This document shows positions 10,995 to 19,542 of a stretch of 64,000 nucleotides of DNA, piece after piece. Within the stretch, counting starts at the first letter, position 1, and each line of letters opens with the position of its first letter. Source of the stretch: Dermacentor variabilis (taxonomy: Eukaryota > Arthropoda > Arachnida > Ixodida > Ixodidae); the NCBI RefSeq assembly GCF_050947875.1, contig NC_134570.1:242102584-242166583 (forward strand), written 5' to 3'. The position numbers and the translations under genes were made by a program. Below the pieces are notes generated by a model that made no database searches, was not told the DNA's origin, and worked only from the letters and a program-made list of their open reading frames with translations.

Positions 10995-12313
10995 AGGGAC
11001 ACTAAAGGTTACTATTAAGTCAACGTGGACTGTTGAAATACCATCCCAGAAACCTCGAAACGCTTGTTTCGTGCCAAGGAGAGACTTATTTTAAGAGAAA
11101 ATGCGTTCTGAAGCGTCCGCGTACCTCTAGCGCAGTTCAAATCGCCCGCCCTCCGATCGAGGAGAACTGACATCATGGTCTCATAGTGACGTTGCGCCAT
11201 CGGTGAGTAGAACGGCGTCCGCAGACGGCGCTACGGCTTTTCTGCGCAAAACGCGAACGCGCGGCCAGAAACAGAGCCAAGACAGAGCCGACAGCAGAGC
11301 GAAAGCGGGAGTATGGTGGCTAGCGGAAGGAGAAACGAATTACGTCCCACGTTACGTCCCACGGCACACGGAGAGTCCGTTTTCGTTAAACTATAGGCTG
11401 CAGCGAGCTCGCAGCGTGGTCGGCGTGGTCTATGAGAAGCGACGAGCCTTTTCGCACTCGCAACAGGGCATAAAAATGTGCGAATCGACGCAAAACTCGG
11501 CCTAGAAACGTGCTTCGCCACAGCCAGGGCTCAATACGACCCAAGCTGGCACGACCCAGATGTCGTTTCCCGCACCGCCACCAGGCGCCGCTACTATACC
11601 TCACACTCCAGCGCAAGACGCCCATAAGCTGGTACTTCATTCTATGACGCTAACTTCGACGCTCGTCGCAATGGACCCTGACACCGACAGATTGGCTCGC
11701 GATGGTGGGCTCAACTTCAGCGATTTGAGCACCGACGAGCGCGACCTGCTTCTGAGGGCTCGCACTGCCGGCGTCGTTGCGTACTACGACGGCGGCCTCG
11801 ACACCGGCTCTCCGGAGCGGGAAAGCAACGAGGGCTTCCCACGACATCACATGGACGTGGCATTCTCGCTGCTTGTTCCAAATGAAAGTTTCGCGAGCAG
11901 AACCCTCACAGCACGACGCGATAACGAAACTACTGAAACTCCAAAGCGTGCGCGGCGCAGAGTCGAGCGAAAACGAAACCTTTCGAACACCCATATTACT
12001 GCAGGGTAACGTCAAAATGTTATTTTTTCCTAGAATCGAATAGACGTAGACAAGTAGCATTTTTTCCGGCTTATAATCGAATGAAATGATATTTTTAATA
12101 CGAGTAGTTGAGTATTAGTAACACAAATTATGAGGAGACCTTTCGTCATCGGGCTAGTACCGGAATGTCGCTGGGGGGTCTCAAATCGTGTCATGCATTT
12201 ACCTCAATTTCTCGGTTACTAAAGCTCTGTGCGCGATTATATTGACGCCTTAGACGTTCTAGAACATTGCTCTACCACTTTAACTTGAGTTTCTGGTAAC
12301 CTTTAGTGTCCCT
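10995..12313 (+). mobile_element. TTAA element, copy A (1319 bp)
   Basis: Non-autonomous or unrecognised element with terminal inverted repeats AGGGACACTAAAGG. It is GC-rich in the interior and contains a 149-codon open frame (11560-12009). No DDE transposase motif was recognised. A diverged relative of the terminus occurs at 36435. Confidence 0.85.
11560..12009 (+). CDS. 149-codon open frame in TTAA element, unknown
   Basis: Open frame from ATG, rich in Arg, Asp and Glu, with MDPDTDRLARDGGLNFSDLS near residue 38 and a basic RARRRVERKR stretch near the C-terminus. The inverted copy at 12622-13071 encodes the same protein with two substitutions (E to Q and A to E). A GGGTAACG at the end could be read as a splice donor, so it may be a first exon carried in the element rather than a complete gene. 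I recognise no family. An open frame shared by two nearly identical young copies is not in itself evidence of selection. Confidence 0.3.
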   Translation: MSFPAPPPGAATIPHTPAQDAHKLVLHSMTLTSTLVAMDPDTDRLARDGGLNFSDLSTDERDLLLRARTAGVVAYYDGGLDTGSPERESNEGFPRHHMDVAFSLLVPNESFASRTLTARRDNETTETPKRARRRVERKRNLSNTHITAG

Positions 12314-12317
12314 TTAA

Positions 12318-13636
12318 AGGGACACTAAAGGTTACCAGAAACTCAAGTTAAAGTGGTAGAGCAATGTTCTAGAACGTCTAAGGCGTCAATATAATCGCGC
12401 ACAGAGCTTTAGTAACCGAGAAATTGAGGTAAATGCATGACACGATTTGAGACCCCCCAGCGACATTCCGGTACTAGCCCGATGACGAAAGGTCTCCTCA
12501 TAATTTGTGTTACTAATACTCAACTACTCGTATTAAAAATATCATTTCATTCGATTATAAGCCGGAAAAAATGCTACTTGTCTACGTCTATTCGATTCTA
12601 GGAAAAAATAACATTTTGACGTTACCCTTCAGTAATATGGGTGTTCGAAAGGTTTCGTTTTCGCTCGACTCTGCGCCGCGCACGCTTTGGAGTTTGAGTA
12701 GTTTCGTTATCGCGTCGTGCTGTGAGGGTTCTGCTCGCGAAACTTTCATTTGGAACAAGCAGCGAGAATGCCACGTCCATGTGATGTCGTGGGAAGCCCT
12801 CGTTGCTTTCCCGCTCCGGAGAGCCGGTGTCGAGGCCGCCGTCGTAGTACGCAACGACGCCGGCAGTGCGAGCCCTCAGAAGCAGGTCGCGCTCGTCGGT
12901 GCTCAAATCGCTGAAGTTGAGCCCACCATCGCGAGCCAATCTGTCGGTGTCAGGGTCCATTGCGACGAGCGTCGAAGTTAGCGTCATAGAATGAAGTACC
13001 AGCTTATGGGCGTCTTGCGCTGGAGTGTGAGGTATAGTAGCGGCGCCTGGTGGCGGTGCGGGAAACGACATCTGGGTCGTGCCAGCTTGGGTCGTATTGA
13101 GCCCTGGCTGTGGCGAAGCACGTTTCTAGGCCGAGTTTTGCGTCGATTCGCACATTTTTATGCCCTGTTGCGAGTGCGAAAAGGCTCGTCGCTTCTCATA
13201 GACCACGCCGACCACGCTGCGAGCTCGCTGCAGCCTATAGTTTAACGAAAACGGACTCTCCGTGTGCCGTGGGACGTAACGTGGGACGTAATTCGTTTCT
13301 CCTTCCGCTAGCCACCATACTCCCGCTTTCGCTCTGCTGTCGGCTCTGTCTTGGCTCTGTTTCTGGCCGCGCGTTCGCGTTTTGCGCAGAAAAGCCGTAG
13401 CGCCGTCTGCGGACGCCGTTCTACTCACCGATGGCGCAACGTCACTATGAGACCATGATGTCAGTTCTCCTCGATCGGAGGGCGGGCGATTTGAACTGCG
13501 CTAGAGGTACGCGGACGCTTCAGAACGCATTTTCTCTTAAAATAAGTCTCTCCTTGACACGAAACAAGCGTTTCGAGGTTTCTGGGATGGTATTTCAACA
13601 GTCCACGTTGACTTAATAGTAACCTTTAGTGTCCCT
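12318..13636 (-). mobile_element. TTAA element, copy B (1319 bp), inverted
   Basis: Same length as copy A and nearly identical in reverse orientation. Differences noted: one near copy A position 11073 (gtgcc versus gtgtc), one near 11935 and one near 12003. It shares the central TTAA at 12314 with copy A. Confidence 0.87.
12622..13071 (-). CDS. 149-codon open frame in TTAA element, second copy
   Basis: Mirror copy of the frame at 11560-12009 with two amino-acid differences. The function is unknown and the same caution applies: it may be an exon-like passenger or a chance frame. Confidence 0.3.
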   Translation of the reverse strand: MSFPAPPPGAATIPHTPAQDAHKLVLHSMTLTSTLVAMDPDTDRLARDGGLNFSDLSTDERDLLLRARTAGVVAYYDGGLDTGSPERESNEGFPRHHMDVAFSLLVPNESFASRTLTARRDNETTQTPKRARRRVERKRNLSNTHITEG

Positions 13637-14227
13637 TTAAGTCAATGGATGAGAACGTTTTGTTAGCCACGCTGTAGAATGTGGGTTCTTTTTTGTTTAG
13701 TAAGCATGTATTGGAGGATAAAAGGAACTTTTCTAATAATCGCCCTCTCGTATCACAACGAGAATCTCCCCAGAGGGTGTTATGTGCGTTTAAATCACCT
13801 ACTACAATTTAAGGTTCGGGGAGTTCTGCGATAAAGCTCTGCAATTCTATTGTGGAAAGTTTATGGCATGGAGGGATGTACAGAGAGCTAACTGTTACTA
13901 ACTTATCAAATAGCACGGCTCTGATTGCCACTGCCTCAAGGGACGTTTGCAGATGTAAATGTTGGCAGGCGATGCTCTTATCAACTATAATAGCAACACC
14001 GCCTGACGAGGCGAGAGCGTCACTGCGATCTTTGCGGTAAATGGCATATTGTTTGTGAAGGATTGAGGTGTGTCTCTTGTACACACAGCACCCTTGGATT
14101 AAACCTGCGCAGGAGTTCCTTAATATCATCAAAATTATGTAATAAACCTCTCACATTCCAATGCATTATCTGTGTGTCCATATTGGAAGTGTTTTATGGT
14201 GTGTGTCAAGAGATCAATTAGGTTGGC

Positions 14228-15427
14228 TCAAGGGACCTTTCCAGGCCCCTTGATGCGGGGTATTTCTTTTTTCTTGGCGCGCTCCAGGGAGCCACGCCGT
14301 TCCTTCGGCGTCCGAGACGCCGGAGAAGTTTTTGTGACATCCATCGCCTCGTCAGAGGCGCTGGATGACGCCCGCTCAGCGGGCACGCGCGGGGGTTTTT
14401 CGGGCCTGTCTGCACGAGCAGTGGCCCTGGGACCAGGAGGCTCGGAAGTCTGCTGGCCCTTCGTGGTATGGGGCGGAAGAGCAGTGACTGCTCCCGCCAG
14501 GGGGGCTGATGGCGTAACCGCCGTCACACTCCGTGTGACTTGCGCGGCCGCCAGAAAATGTGGCACTGCCCCCCGGCGCGTCACATCACTGTAGGACGGA
14601 TTCGATTGGTTGTTGACACTAAAACGCTTGCGCGCTTCTGGAAAAGAGATGTTTAGTTTTATCTTCAGTTCGATTATTTGTTTTTCTTTCTTCCATGACG
14701 GGCACGATCGCGAATAGGCGGGGTGGTCTCCGTCACAGTTAGCGCAGTGGGTTGTGGAAGAACAGTTGTCTGAAGAGTGGTCTTTAGATGCACATTTTGC
14801 ACAAGTGGCACGCCCTCGGCAGCTCTGAGACCCATGCCAAAAACGCTGACACTTGAAGCATCGGCGCGGATTGGGAATGTACGGTCGTACGCGTAGTTTA
14901 CAATATCCTGTCTCTAATGAATCAGGTAGTTCACTTGTTCCAAATGTTATTATTAGATGCTTTGTTGGAATTTCCTTGTCGTCACGCCTTAACTTAATTC
15001 GTTGCACCTTTACCACGTTTTGGTCTTGCCATCCGTCCAACAGCTCGCTCTCACTAAGATCAAGGAGGTCGTCATCAGAAATGACACCACGCACAGTGTT
15101 CATAGACCGGTGGGGGCCCACAGATACAGGAATGTCACCAAACGCAACAAGTTTCGTCAGTTTGCTGTATTGGAGCTTGTCACGCACTTCCAGAAGAAGG
15201 TCGCCGCTTCCCATCTTAGTTACTTTGTAACCAGAACCGATTGCTTCTGTCAGGCATTTTGCGACCCCAAACGGGGATATTGTACGGACTGTCTTGGTTT
15301 CGTGTTGACTATGTATTACGTGGTACTTGGGAAATATTTCTTTTGGTTTGAAGAGAAAGTTGAAGGTTTCATCGGTGCGCCCCCTCTTCAGGGAGCGATC
15401 AGGGAGTGAGGGGCAATTTGAAGCCAT
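14228..15427 (-). CDS. I-clade LINE ORF1 (gag-like RNA-binding protein), intact
   Basis: A 399-codon open frame from ATG 15427. An RRM-like or gag N-terminal region lies at about residues 25-190 (LLLEVRDKLQYSKLTKLVAF, then TKHLIITFGTSELPDSL). It is followed by three zinc knuckles at about residues 190-245 (CFKCQRFWHGSQSC, CAKCASKDHSSDNC, CANCDGDHPAYSRSC). A low-complexity Pro/Ala/Lys tail follows. Such proteins coat the LINE RNA in a ribonucleoprotein. This is the only retrotransposon frame in the window without a stop or frameshift, so the LINE is fairly recent. ORF2 starts 46 nt downstream. Confidence 0.88.
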   Translation of the reverse strand: MASNCPSLPDRSLKRGRTDETFNFLFKPKEIFPKYHVIHSQHETKTVRTISPFGVAKCLTEAIGSGYKVTKMGSGDLLLEVRDKLQYSKLTKLVAFGDIPVSVGPHRSMNTVRGVISDDDLLDLSESELLDGWQDQNVVKVQRIKLRRDDKEIPTKHLIITFGTSELPDSLETGYCKLRVRPYIPNPRRCFKCQRFWHGSQSCRGRATCAKCASKDHSSDNCSSTTHCANCDGDHPAYSRSCPSWKKEKQIIELKIKLNISFPEARKRFSVNNQSNPSYSDVTRRGAVPHFLAAAQVTRSVTAVTPSAPLAGAVTALPPHTTKGQQTSEPPGPRATARADRPEKPPRVPAERASSSASDEAMDVTKTSPASRTPKERRGSLERAKKKEIPRIKGPGKVP

Positions 15428-15956
15428 ATATAGGATTACTGTATTCGGAAGGAATGCCCGCCGCCCACCTCGGAGCCCAACCTGGGGACGTCACAGGATT
15501 AGAAAAATTCTATTCTGCGTACGCCAGCGGTACGTTCCCACTATAACCTAATATATATATATATACCCAAGACTGGATATATTACACAAGGTTAACCCTT
15601 GCCGCCCGGAAATATGGAAGTAATTAGAAGTGAAGAGAAGACAGGAAAGATGGAAAAGTGGGAGAGAAAGACGAAGAATGGAGAGGAGGACAGGAAAAGG
15701 CGACTGCCGATTTCCTCCAGGTGGGTCAGCCTGGAGGTGCCGTCTATGTGAAGCCGAGGCCGAAGAGGTGTGTTGCCTCCGCCGGGGGGCCTTAAAGGTC
15801 CAAACACCCAGCATCGGCTCAACCTCCAGGATCCCCCTTTCCCCAGACACGGCTAAGCCGCGCATGGCTACACGCGGGAGGGTCCAACCCTCGTGTGCTC
15901 GGGTACGTGGTGTCGCCACACACCAAACGCCTGCTGACGCAGACGCCCCTGCGGGG
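15428..15956 (-). other. 5' UTR and promoter region of the I-clade LINE
   Basis: About 530 nt between the target duplication and the ORF1 ATG. It holds a TATATATATATA run near 15550 and no long frame related to the element. LINEs of this clade carry internal promoters, so control sequences are expected here; none is individually identifiable. Confidence 0.55.
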
Positions 15957-17055
15957 TCGAAAAGTATGTGGCTCCCGCCAATTGCCCAAGTGCGTCGTCT
16001 ATGGTCGGCAAGACAAACCTTTCACGTAGGACGCTCTTGTTCTGCTGGGTTAGATCCACACAGATTCGAACTTCCCCACTTGGTTTGACTACTGGAACCA
16101 TTCCTGCACACCATGTAGTTGGACCATCTACCTTGCGAATGACTGCTTTTGACCATTTCGGCCAACTCTAGTTTGATGGGGTTCTTTAACGGGATGGGTA
16201 CCCACCGCGGCACGAGAATCGCAAAGGGGACGGCGCCCTCTTTCATGCGAATGGTGTATTCGCCTGACATCATGCCCAGTCCAGAGAAGAGCTGCGGATA
16301 CATGTGCTCGTACTGTTCATCGTCAACCACATTAAGAAATTTGACTACACCAAGTGCTTCAATGGCTGGGAGCCCTAATAGGACACACTGCAGTGACTCT
16401 ACAACGTACAGTGTCGCGTTGTTTTGCCTTTCCAAACAATATCTGCTGAAAAACAACCATTCACTTCGCAGCGCTTCTCAACACCGCTTGTGACCTGTCT
16501 ATACGACGCGGTACACCGGAGAAATCGGGCGGAACAACAGTGACTTCGGCTCCTGAATCAATTTTTGCACTTACGCGTACACCATTGATAGACACTTCCG
16601 CGTATCTGGCATTTGAGCTGTTGAGTGTCCCAACAAAAAAGTTTTGTCCATCGCCTTCTAGCATAGACACGCCCACCTGGTTGTTTTCTGTTCTCTTGTG
16701 ACACACCACGGCGAAATGTCCCTTGATACCACAGTGGCCACACCGCGCTGAACGTGCAGGGCACCGGGCTCTCTGGTGGCTCGACCGTCCGCAGAACTGG
16801 CACGCCTGCGTTCGCCGCTGTGCTGTGGCGCCAGGCTCCCAGTTGTTGGACGGCTTCCTCGTTGTTCGTCGGACTACGTCAAGTTCGCCTGTATTCGCCT
16901 CGTCGCTCACAGCCCGGAGTTCCAGTTGCTGTCGGTGAACCGGTTCCTTGAGCCTGGCCCTCGCCTGAGCGGTCGCTAGCGTAAGGGTGGCATCCATCTG
17001 GAGCGCTTCTGACAGCTGCGCGTCCTCGAGGCCGACCACAAATCTGTCGCGGATA
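15957..17055 (-). pseudogene. Gypsy1 gag end, protease and RT start
   Basis: In minus-strand order: gag end (VVGLEDAQLSEALQMDATLT), two zinc knuckles (CQFCGRSSHQRARC and CGHCGIKGHFAVVC), an aspartic protease with active site DSGAEVTVV near 16550, and the linker LLGLPAIEALGVV. The RT start follows (MVPVVKPSGEVRICVDLTQ, then LPTIDDALGQLAGATYFS at about 15975). Frames shift near 16460 and near 16100. The RT resumes at 7487 beyond the LINE. CCHC plus DSGA plus RT is characteristic of Ty3/gypsy gag-pol. Confidence 0.85.
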
Positions 17056-17291
17056 CCCGCCGTGGTTGCTCAGTGGCTATGGTGTTAGGCTGCTGAGCAC
17101 GAGGTCGCGGGATCGAATCCCGGCCACGGCGGCCGCATATCGATGGGGGCGAAATGCGAAAACACCCGTGTGCTTAGATTTAGGTGCACGTTAAAGAACC
17201 CCAGGTGGTCAAAATTTTCGGAGTCCTCCACTACGGCGTGCCTCATAATCAGAAAGTGGTTTTGGCACGTGAAACTCCAAATATTATTATT
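17056..17291 (+). mobile_element. tRNA-derived SINE (Ruka-like), copy 1
   Basis: A 236-bp insertion with a perfect 15-bp duplication AAATCTGTCGCGGAT (17041-17055 and 17292-17306). The tRNA-like head holds an A-box-like TGGTTGCTCAGTGGCTATGG and a B-box-like GGATCGAATCCCGG, the internal promoter of RNA polymerase III. The body contains TTAGATTTAGGTGCACGTTA and the tail ends in an ATTATTATT run. It interrupts Gypsy1 gag. The family name is from memory of tick SINEs. Confidence 0.9.
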
Positions 17292-17306
17292 AAATCTGTC
17301 GCGGAT

Positions 17307-17384
17307 CATTCGATCCCGGAATTCTGCAAATTCACAGCGGTCTGCCAGCTCGTGCAGCCACAAAGTATGAAGGACGGGACACAA
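17307..17384 (-). pseudogene. Gypsy1 gag fragment
   Basis: Codes for LADRCEFAEFRDRMIRDRF, the conserved gag stretch that directly precedes VVGLEDAQLSEAL on the other side of the SINE at 17056. The left boundary with the Penelope-like scrap lies near 17365-17385. Confidence 0.75.
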
Positions 17385-17720
17385 GCGCTGACTGTCAACT
17401 AAATTTTTTTATTGACGGAAGACGGATGCCTTATATAAGGGGAAAGGCAGAAGCGAACGGGGAAGGGAGTGATACGATTGGGGAAAAAATGAAAATGCGC
17501 ATCGATGAACGAACGTGCCAGCAGTCAACGGAATCAGCGCAGAAAAAACAAAAAAACTAAAAAACTAAAAAAAAAACACTAGCAAAAGGCGAGGGATACT
17601 AACAAACATTGAAATCAGTAAGCAGTCGCTTCCAAAAAATGCTCTGCAGCAAAAAGTGAGACAGAAGGGGTGCTTGCGCACTTGCTGCCATATTTGTGTA
17701 AGTGGAACGCTTCCAAAGTG
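17385..17720 (-). mobile_element. Probable Penelope-like element 3' scrap in Gypsy1 gag
   Basis: The end near 17385-17430 (GGGACACAAGCGCTGACTGT followed by a T-run and ATTGAC) resembles the Penelope-like end at 30565-30610 (GGGACACAGACACCAGTGCT...). It is AT-rich with A-runs near 17550. No GIY-YIG motif is visible, so the call rests on the terminal sequence and on its position splitting the gag frame. Confidence 0.45.
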
Positions 17721-17914
17721 ACGCGCGCCGTCGCGTCGGCAAGAGTGCCGACGCGACGTCTGTCTGCCGACGTCTGCCTGTCTGCCCAGGGTGTACAAAA
17801 GCGTTCGCACCTGGGCCTCCTCCGTTCTGTCGTTGAGCCCCGACGCGCAGCGGTAGTCATCGAATGACATAATCCATTCTGGCCATTCGGAAGTCTGGTT
17901 GAAGTTGAAGGGTG
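17721..17914 (-). pseudogene. Gypsy1 gag, N-terminal part 2
   Basis: Continues the gag frame after the SINE at 17915 with FNQTSEWPEWIMSFDDYRCA and SGLNDRTEEAQVRTLLYTLG, a gypsy gag pattern, and then loses similarity near 17790. Confidence 0.7.
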
Positions 17915-18147
17915 GACCCGCCGTGGTTGCTCAGTGGCTATGGTGTTGGGCTGCTGAGCACGAGGTCGCGGGATCGAATCCCGGCCACGGCGGCCGCATT
18001 TCGATGGGGGCGAAATGCGAAAACACCCGTGTGCTTAGATTTAGGTGCACGTTAAAGAACCCCAGGTGGTCAAAATTTCCGGAGTCCTCCACTACGGCGT
18101 GCCTCATAATCAGAAAGTGGTTTTGGCACGTAAAACCCCAAATATTA
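17915..18147 (+). mobile_element. tRNA-derived SINE (Ruka-like), copy 2
   Basis: A 233-bp copy nearly identical to 17056-17291, flanked by a perfect 10-bp duplication TTGAAGGGTG (17905-17914 and 18148-18157). The A- and B-box-like segments are preserved. It sits within Gypsy1 gag about 100 codons upstream of copy 1. Confidence 0.9.
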
Positions 18148-18157
18148 TTGAAGGGTG

Positions 18158-18209
18158 TCGGTGGCGGGATGGCTGCCGGTGACGGGGCTGCCGCTGGTGG
18201 AGCCGTCAT
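18158..18209 (-). pseudogene. Gypsy1 gag start
   Basis: ATG at 18209 opens MTAPPAAAPSPAAIPPPTPF; the frame then continues past the SINE into FNQTSEWPEW. It lies 62 nt after the primer-binding site, a normal leader length. Confidence 0.65.
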
Positions 18210-18271
18210 CGCGCAGATCGAACGCCGGGTGAGCGCCGCAAAGGCAACTAGGATGGGGGGGGGGGAGGGTC

Positions 18272-18290
18272 GATCCCACTTCTGACACCA
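18272..18290 (-). other. Gypsy1 primer-binding site (tRNA-Leu type)
   Basis: On the minus strand TGGTGTCAGAAGTGGGATC directly abuts the LTR end and is complementary to the CCA-bearing 3' end of a eukaryotic tRNA-Leu. It would prime minus-strand cDNA synthesis. Confidence 0.85.
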
Positions 18291-18467
18291 TGTCGTGTCC
18301 GCTGCCGCAACGGGGATGCAAGCAGAAGACTGACGCCAACTCCGATGTAGCCACGAACCCCAAAAAGCCCCGTGTTTATTACACAGCCGCTTTTTATATC
18401 TTTTCCTCAATGACGTCACAGCCTGTGCACATGATTGCTGGGTCAGATCAGAGAACCGATCACTACA
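18291..18467 (-). repeat. Gypsy1 5' LTR, 177 bp
   Basis: Read on the minus strand the LTR begins TGTAGTGATCGG and ends GGACACGACA, the usual TG...CA borders. It contains a TATA-like GATATAAAAAGCGG and, about 10 nt on, an AATAAA. It adjoins the primer-binding site on one side and the interrupted Gypsy2 gag frame on the other. The matching 3' LTR was not found. Confidence 0.82.
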
Positions 18468-18781
18468 GTCAGTGAGGTAGAATGCGACGTTGCGAAGCTT
18501 GTGCATGTCAACCCACCGGTTATACTCACTCACGCGGTCATAATTGTCCAGCCAGTCATCAACGTCGTCACTGCGAAGTCCAGCGAACATGGTGGGATCG
18601 CGCTGCTGCGTGCTGACGGTCCTTGAAGGAACGACCGGTGGGGCAGAGACGGTGACGCCGGAGGCTGGAGGATCTTCTTGGAAGAAGATCCTCCTCGTGG
18701 AGCAAGCGGCGGCCAGAACGAAGCTCCAGGGAAACTCGAAGGCGTAGAGGACCAAGGAATCCAAAGCAGCCTCCACCACTT
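18468..18781 (-). pseudogene. Gypsy2 gag N-terminus, interrupted by Gypsy1
   Basis: The minus-strand frame gives RDPTMFAGLRSDDVDDWLDN and then YNRWVDMHKLRNVAFYLTD, the gypsy gag opening pattern (F-G followed by D-DWL, then KL and FYL). It is cut at FYLTD by the Gypsy1 LTR. Upstream is a PBS-like TGGTGGAGG near 18780. The remainder of Gypsy2 is not seen in the window. Confidence 0.75.
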
Positions 18782-18965
18782 GCGAGACAGCTGTTAAGCC
18801 TCAACGGTTTATTGCGCAGGTCGCGCGCTGAAGACGATGACGCTGGCCATGATGATGAATATATACAGATTAAGAAGATGAAGGGGTAATATAATGTGCA
18901 CAATATTGACGTACCGCTTCCGAAGCGTTATGGCGTGGCTTTGCACTTACCCATTTTGTGACACC
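18782..18965 (-). repeat. Gypsy2 LTR, 3' portion
   Basis: The minus strand reads through a TATATATTC region near 18865 and an AATAAACC signal near 18810, ending ...GTCTCGCAAG before TGGTGGAGG. These are LTR-like features next to a gag frame. The outer LTR border is not defined. Confidence 0.5.
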
Positions 18966-19439
18966 AGAGTACAGCCAGGAAGCAGCAACCTTTCATAACA
19001 CAAATTGGTGTTCTCAAAGTCCTAAAACACGCATTTCAATGAGCACATAAACGAGCAATGTATAATGAAGCTCTCAATAAAATTTGATTGTCAAGCCACG
19101 AGAAGCTTGTATATGTCTTGTATCAGTAGTGCCTTCTTTGTCCTATTCTGAAGTTTCATAAAGCACGTAACGCTACAGTGCCAACCAAGGTCTAAACGCT
19201 CAAAACATGTTCTTTCAACGTTTACGATGCCGCCGCTTTCTCGTCAGGGCTTCGACGCCACACCGCGACACAAGCATCGTCCCAGTCGCTGGCCCAGCGC
19301 GCTATCGCCACTCCGAGCAACATAACAAAGGCAGAGAGCTTTGCGTTGCGCTGTCCCACTGCAGGTTATAGCAATTGCGCTTGGAGCGAAACCAAAACTG
19401 CCATAAAAAGTACTTGTAAACTAGTTCGCCAGTCAATAG
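18966..19439. other. Unassigned sequence
   Basis: I recognise nothing. The right part may belong to the MITE relic that ends at 19537. Confidence 0.4.
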
Positions 19440-19537
19440 AATGCCAATCCGAAGCCTGTACTTCTCATCATTCCCATGATGGTTGAACGATTGCAGCGCC
19501 AGATTTGCCTCTAGGTACACTAATATGAAACTCTATG
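19440..19537. mobile_element. hAT-like MITE relic (CATAGAG terminus)
   Basis: Ends in ATATGAAACTCTATG, preceded by GCGCCAGATTTGCCTCTAGG, the subterminal block of the 624-bp family. Internally it shares CCAATCCGAAGCCTGTACTT with the reverse of 4395-4440. No target duplication is identifiable. Confidence 0.6.
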
Positions 19538-19542
19538 ATTCT

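Larger units (their letters stand above)
10991..13640. mobile_element. Head-to-head pair of TTAA-flanked DNA elements
   Basis: Three TTAA sites (10991-10994, 12314-12317, 13637-13640) delimit two inverted copies of one 1319-bp element (10995-12313 and 12318-13636). Each copy starts AGGGACACTAAAGGTTAC and ends with its complement. TTAA targets are used by piggyBac and Kolobok transposons; the AGGG terminus fits the 5'-RRG ends described for Kolobok better than piggyBac ends. Removing the pair and one TTAA joins the LINE endonuclease in frame (...KTFSSIDLSITSSTLV...). I noticed only three base differences between the two copies. Confidence 0.88.
7828..14181 (-). pseudogene. I-clade LINE ORF2: endonuclease, RT, RNase H
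   Basis: Begins at ATG 14181 (MDTQIMHWNVRGLL), 46 nt after ORF1. The endonuclease shows CVQETHL, then GDLNAHNTLWGD near 13790, then YGSDHFPI near 10930. The RT (10949-9258) shows YRPIALTSCLCKLIEKM, QCGFREGRSTTDHL, IDMEKAYDTTW, VPQGNVLS and YVDDVQIGF. RNase H follows (FYTDASKS near 8630, TAEAYAIL near 8550, WVPGHKGIQGNEAAD near 8360), then a CGKC...H...C zinc motif. Defects seen: a frameshift near 14065, a TAA near 13811, a TAG at 9258-9260, a frameshift near 8588 and a TAA near 8547. Its product would nick target DNA and reverse-transcribe the element RNA; this copy cannot. Confidence 0.87.
7502..15956 (-). mobile_element. I-clade LINE, full length, inserted in Gypsy1
   Basis: The minus-strand order is: about 530-nt 5' UTR (15956-15428), ORF1 (15427-14228), then ORF2 from ATG 14181 with apurinic-type endonuclease, RT and RNase H, ending at 7828. 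A 3' UTR and a (CAT)n tail follow at 7502-7520. RNase H after the RT, plus a gag-like ORF1 with three CCHC knuckles, points to the I clade. A 14-bp target duplication flanks it. A 2646-bp TTAA-element pair interrupts the endonuclease (10991-13640), leaving a LINE of about 5.8 kb. Confidence 0.88.
5109..18467 (-). mobile_element. Gypsy1: Ty3/gypsy LTR retrotransposon fragmented by nested insertions
   Basis: On the minus strand the order is LTR (18291-18467), primer-binding site, gag, zinc knuckles, protease, RT, RNase H, integrase, which is the Ty3/gypsy order. The host element is split at 17915-18147 (SINE), about 17385-17720 (Penelope-like scrap), 17056-17291 (SINE) and 7502-15956 (I-clade LINE). 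Removing these leaves roughly 4 kb of element. The 3' LTR is absent from the window. Several frameshifts and at least one stop show it is an old copy. Confidence 0.85.

Noticed and set aside
10991..13640. piggyBac classification of the TTAA pair
   Set aside because: Target choice fits, but the AGGG termini do not resemble typical piggyBac ends as I know them and no transposase is visible; Kolobok-like is preferred, still unproven.
17056..17130. A tRNA gene (A and B boxes present)
   Set aside because: The tRNA-like head continues into a 160-bp body with an ATT-rich tail and is flanked by target duplications in three places, so it is a SINE and not a functional tRNA.
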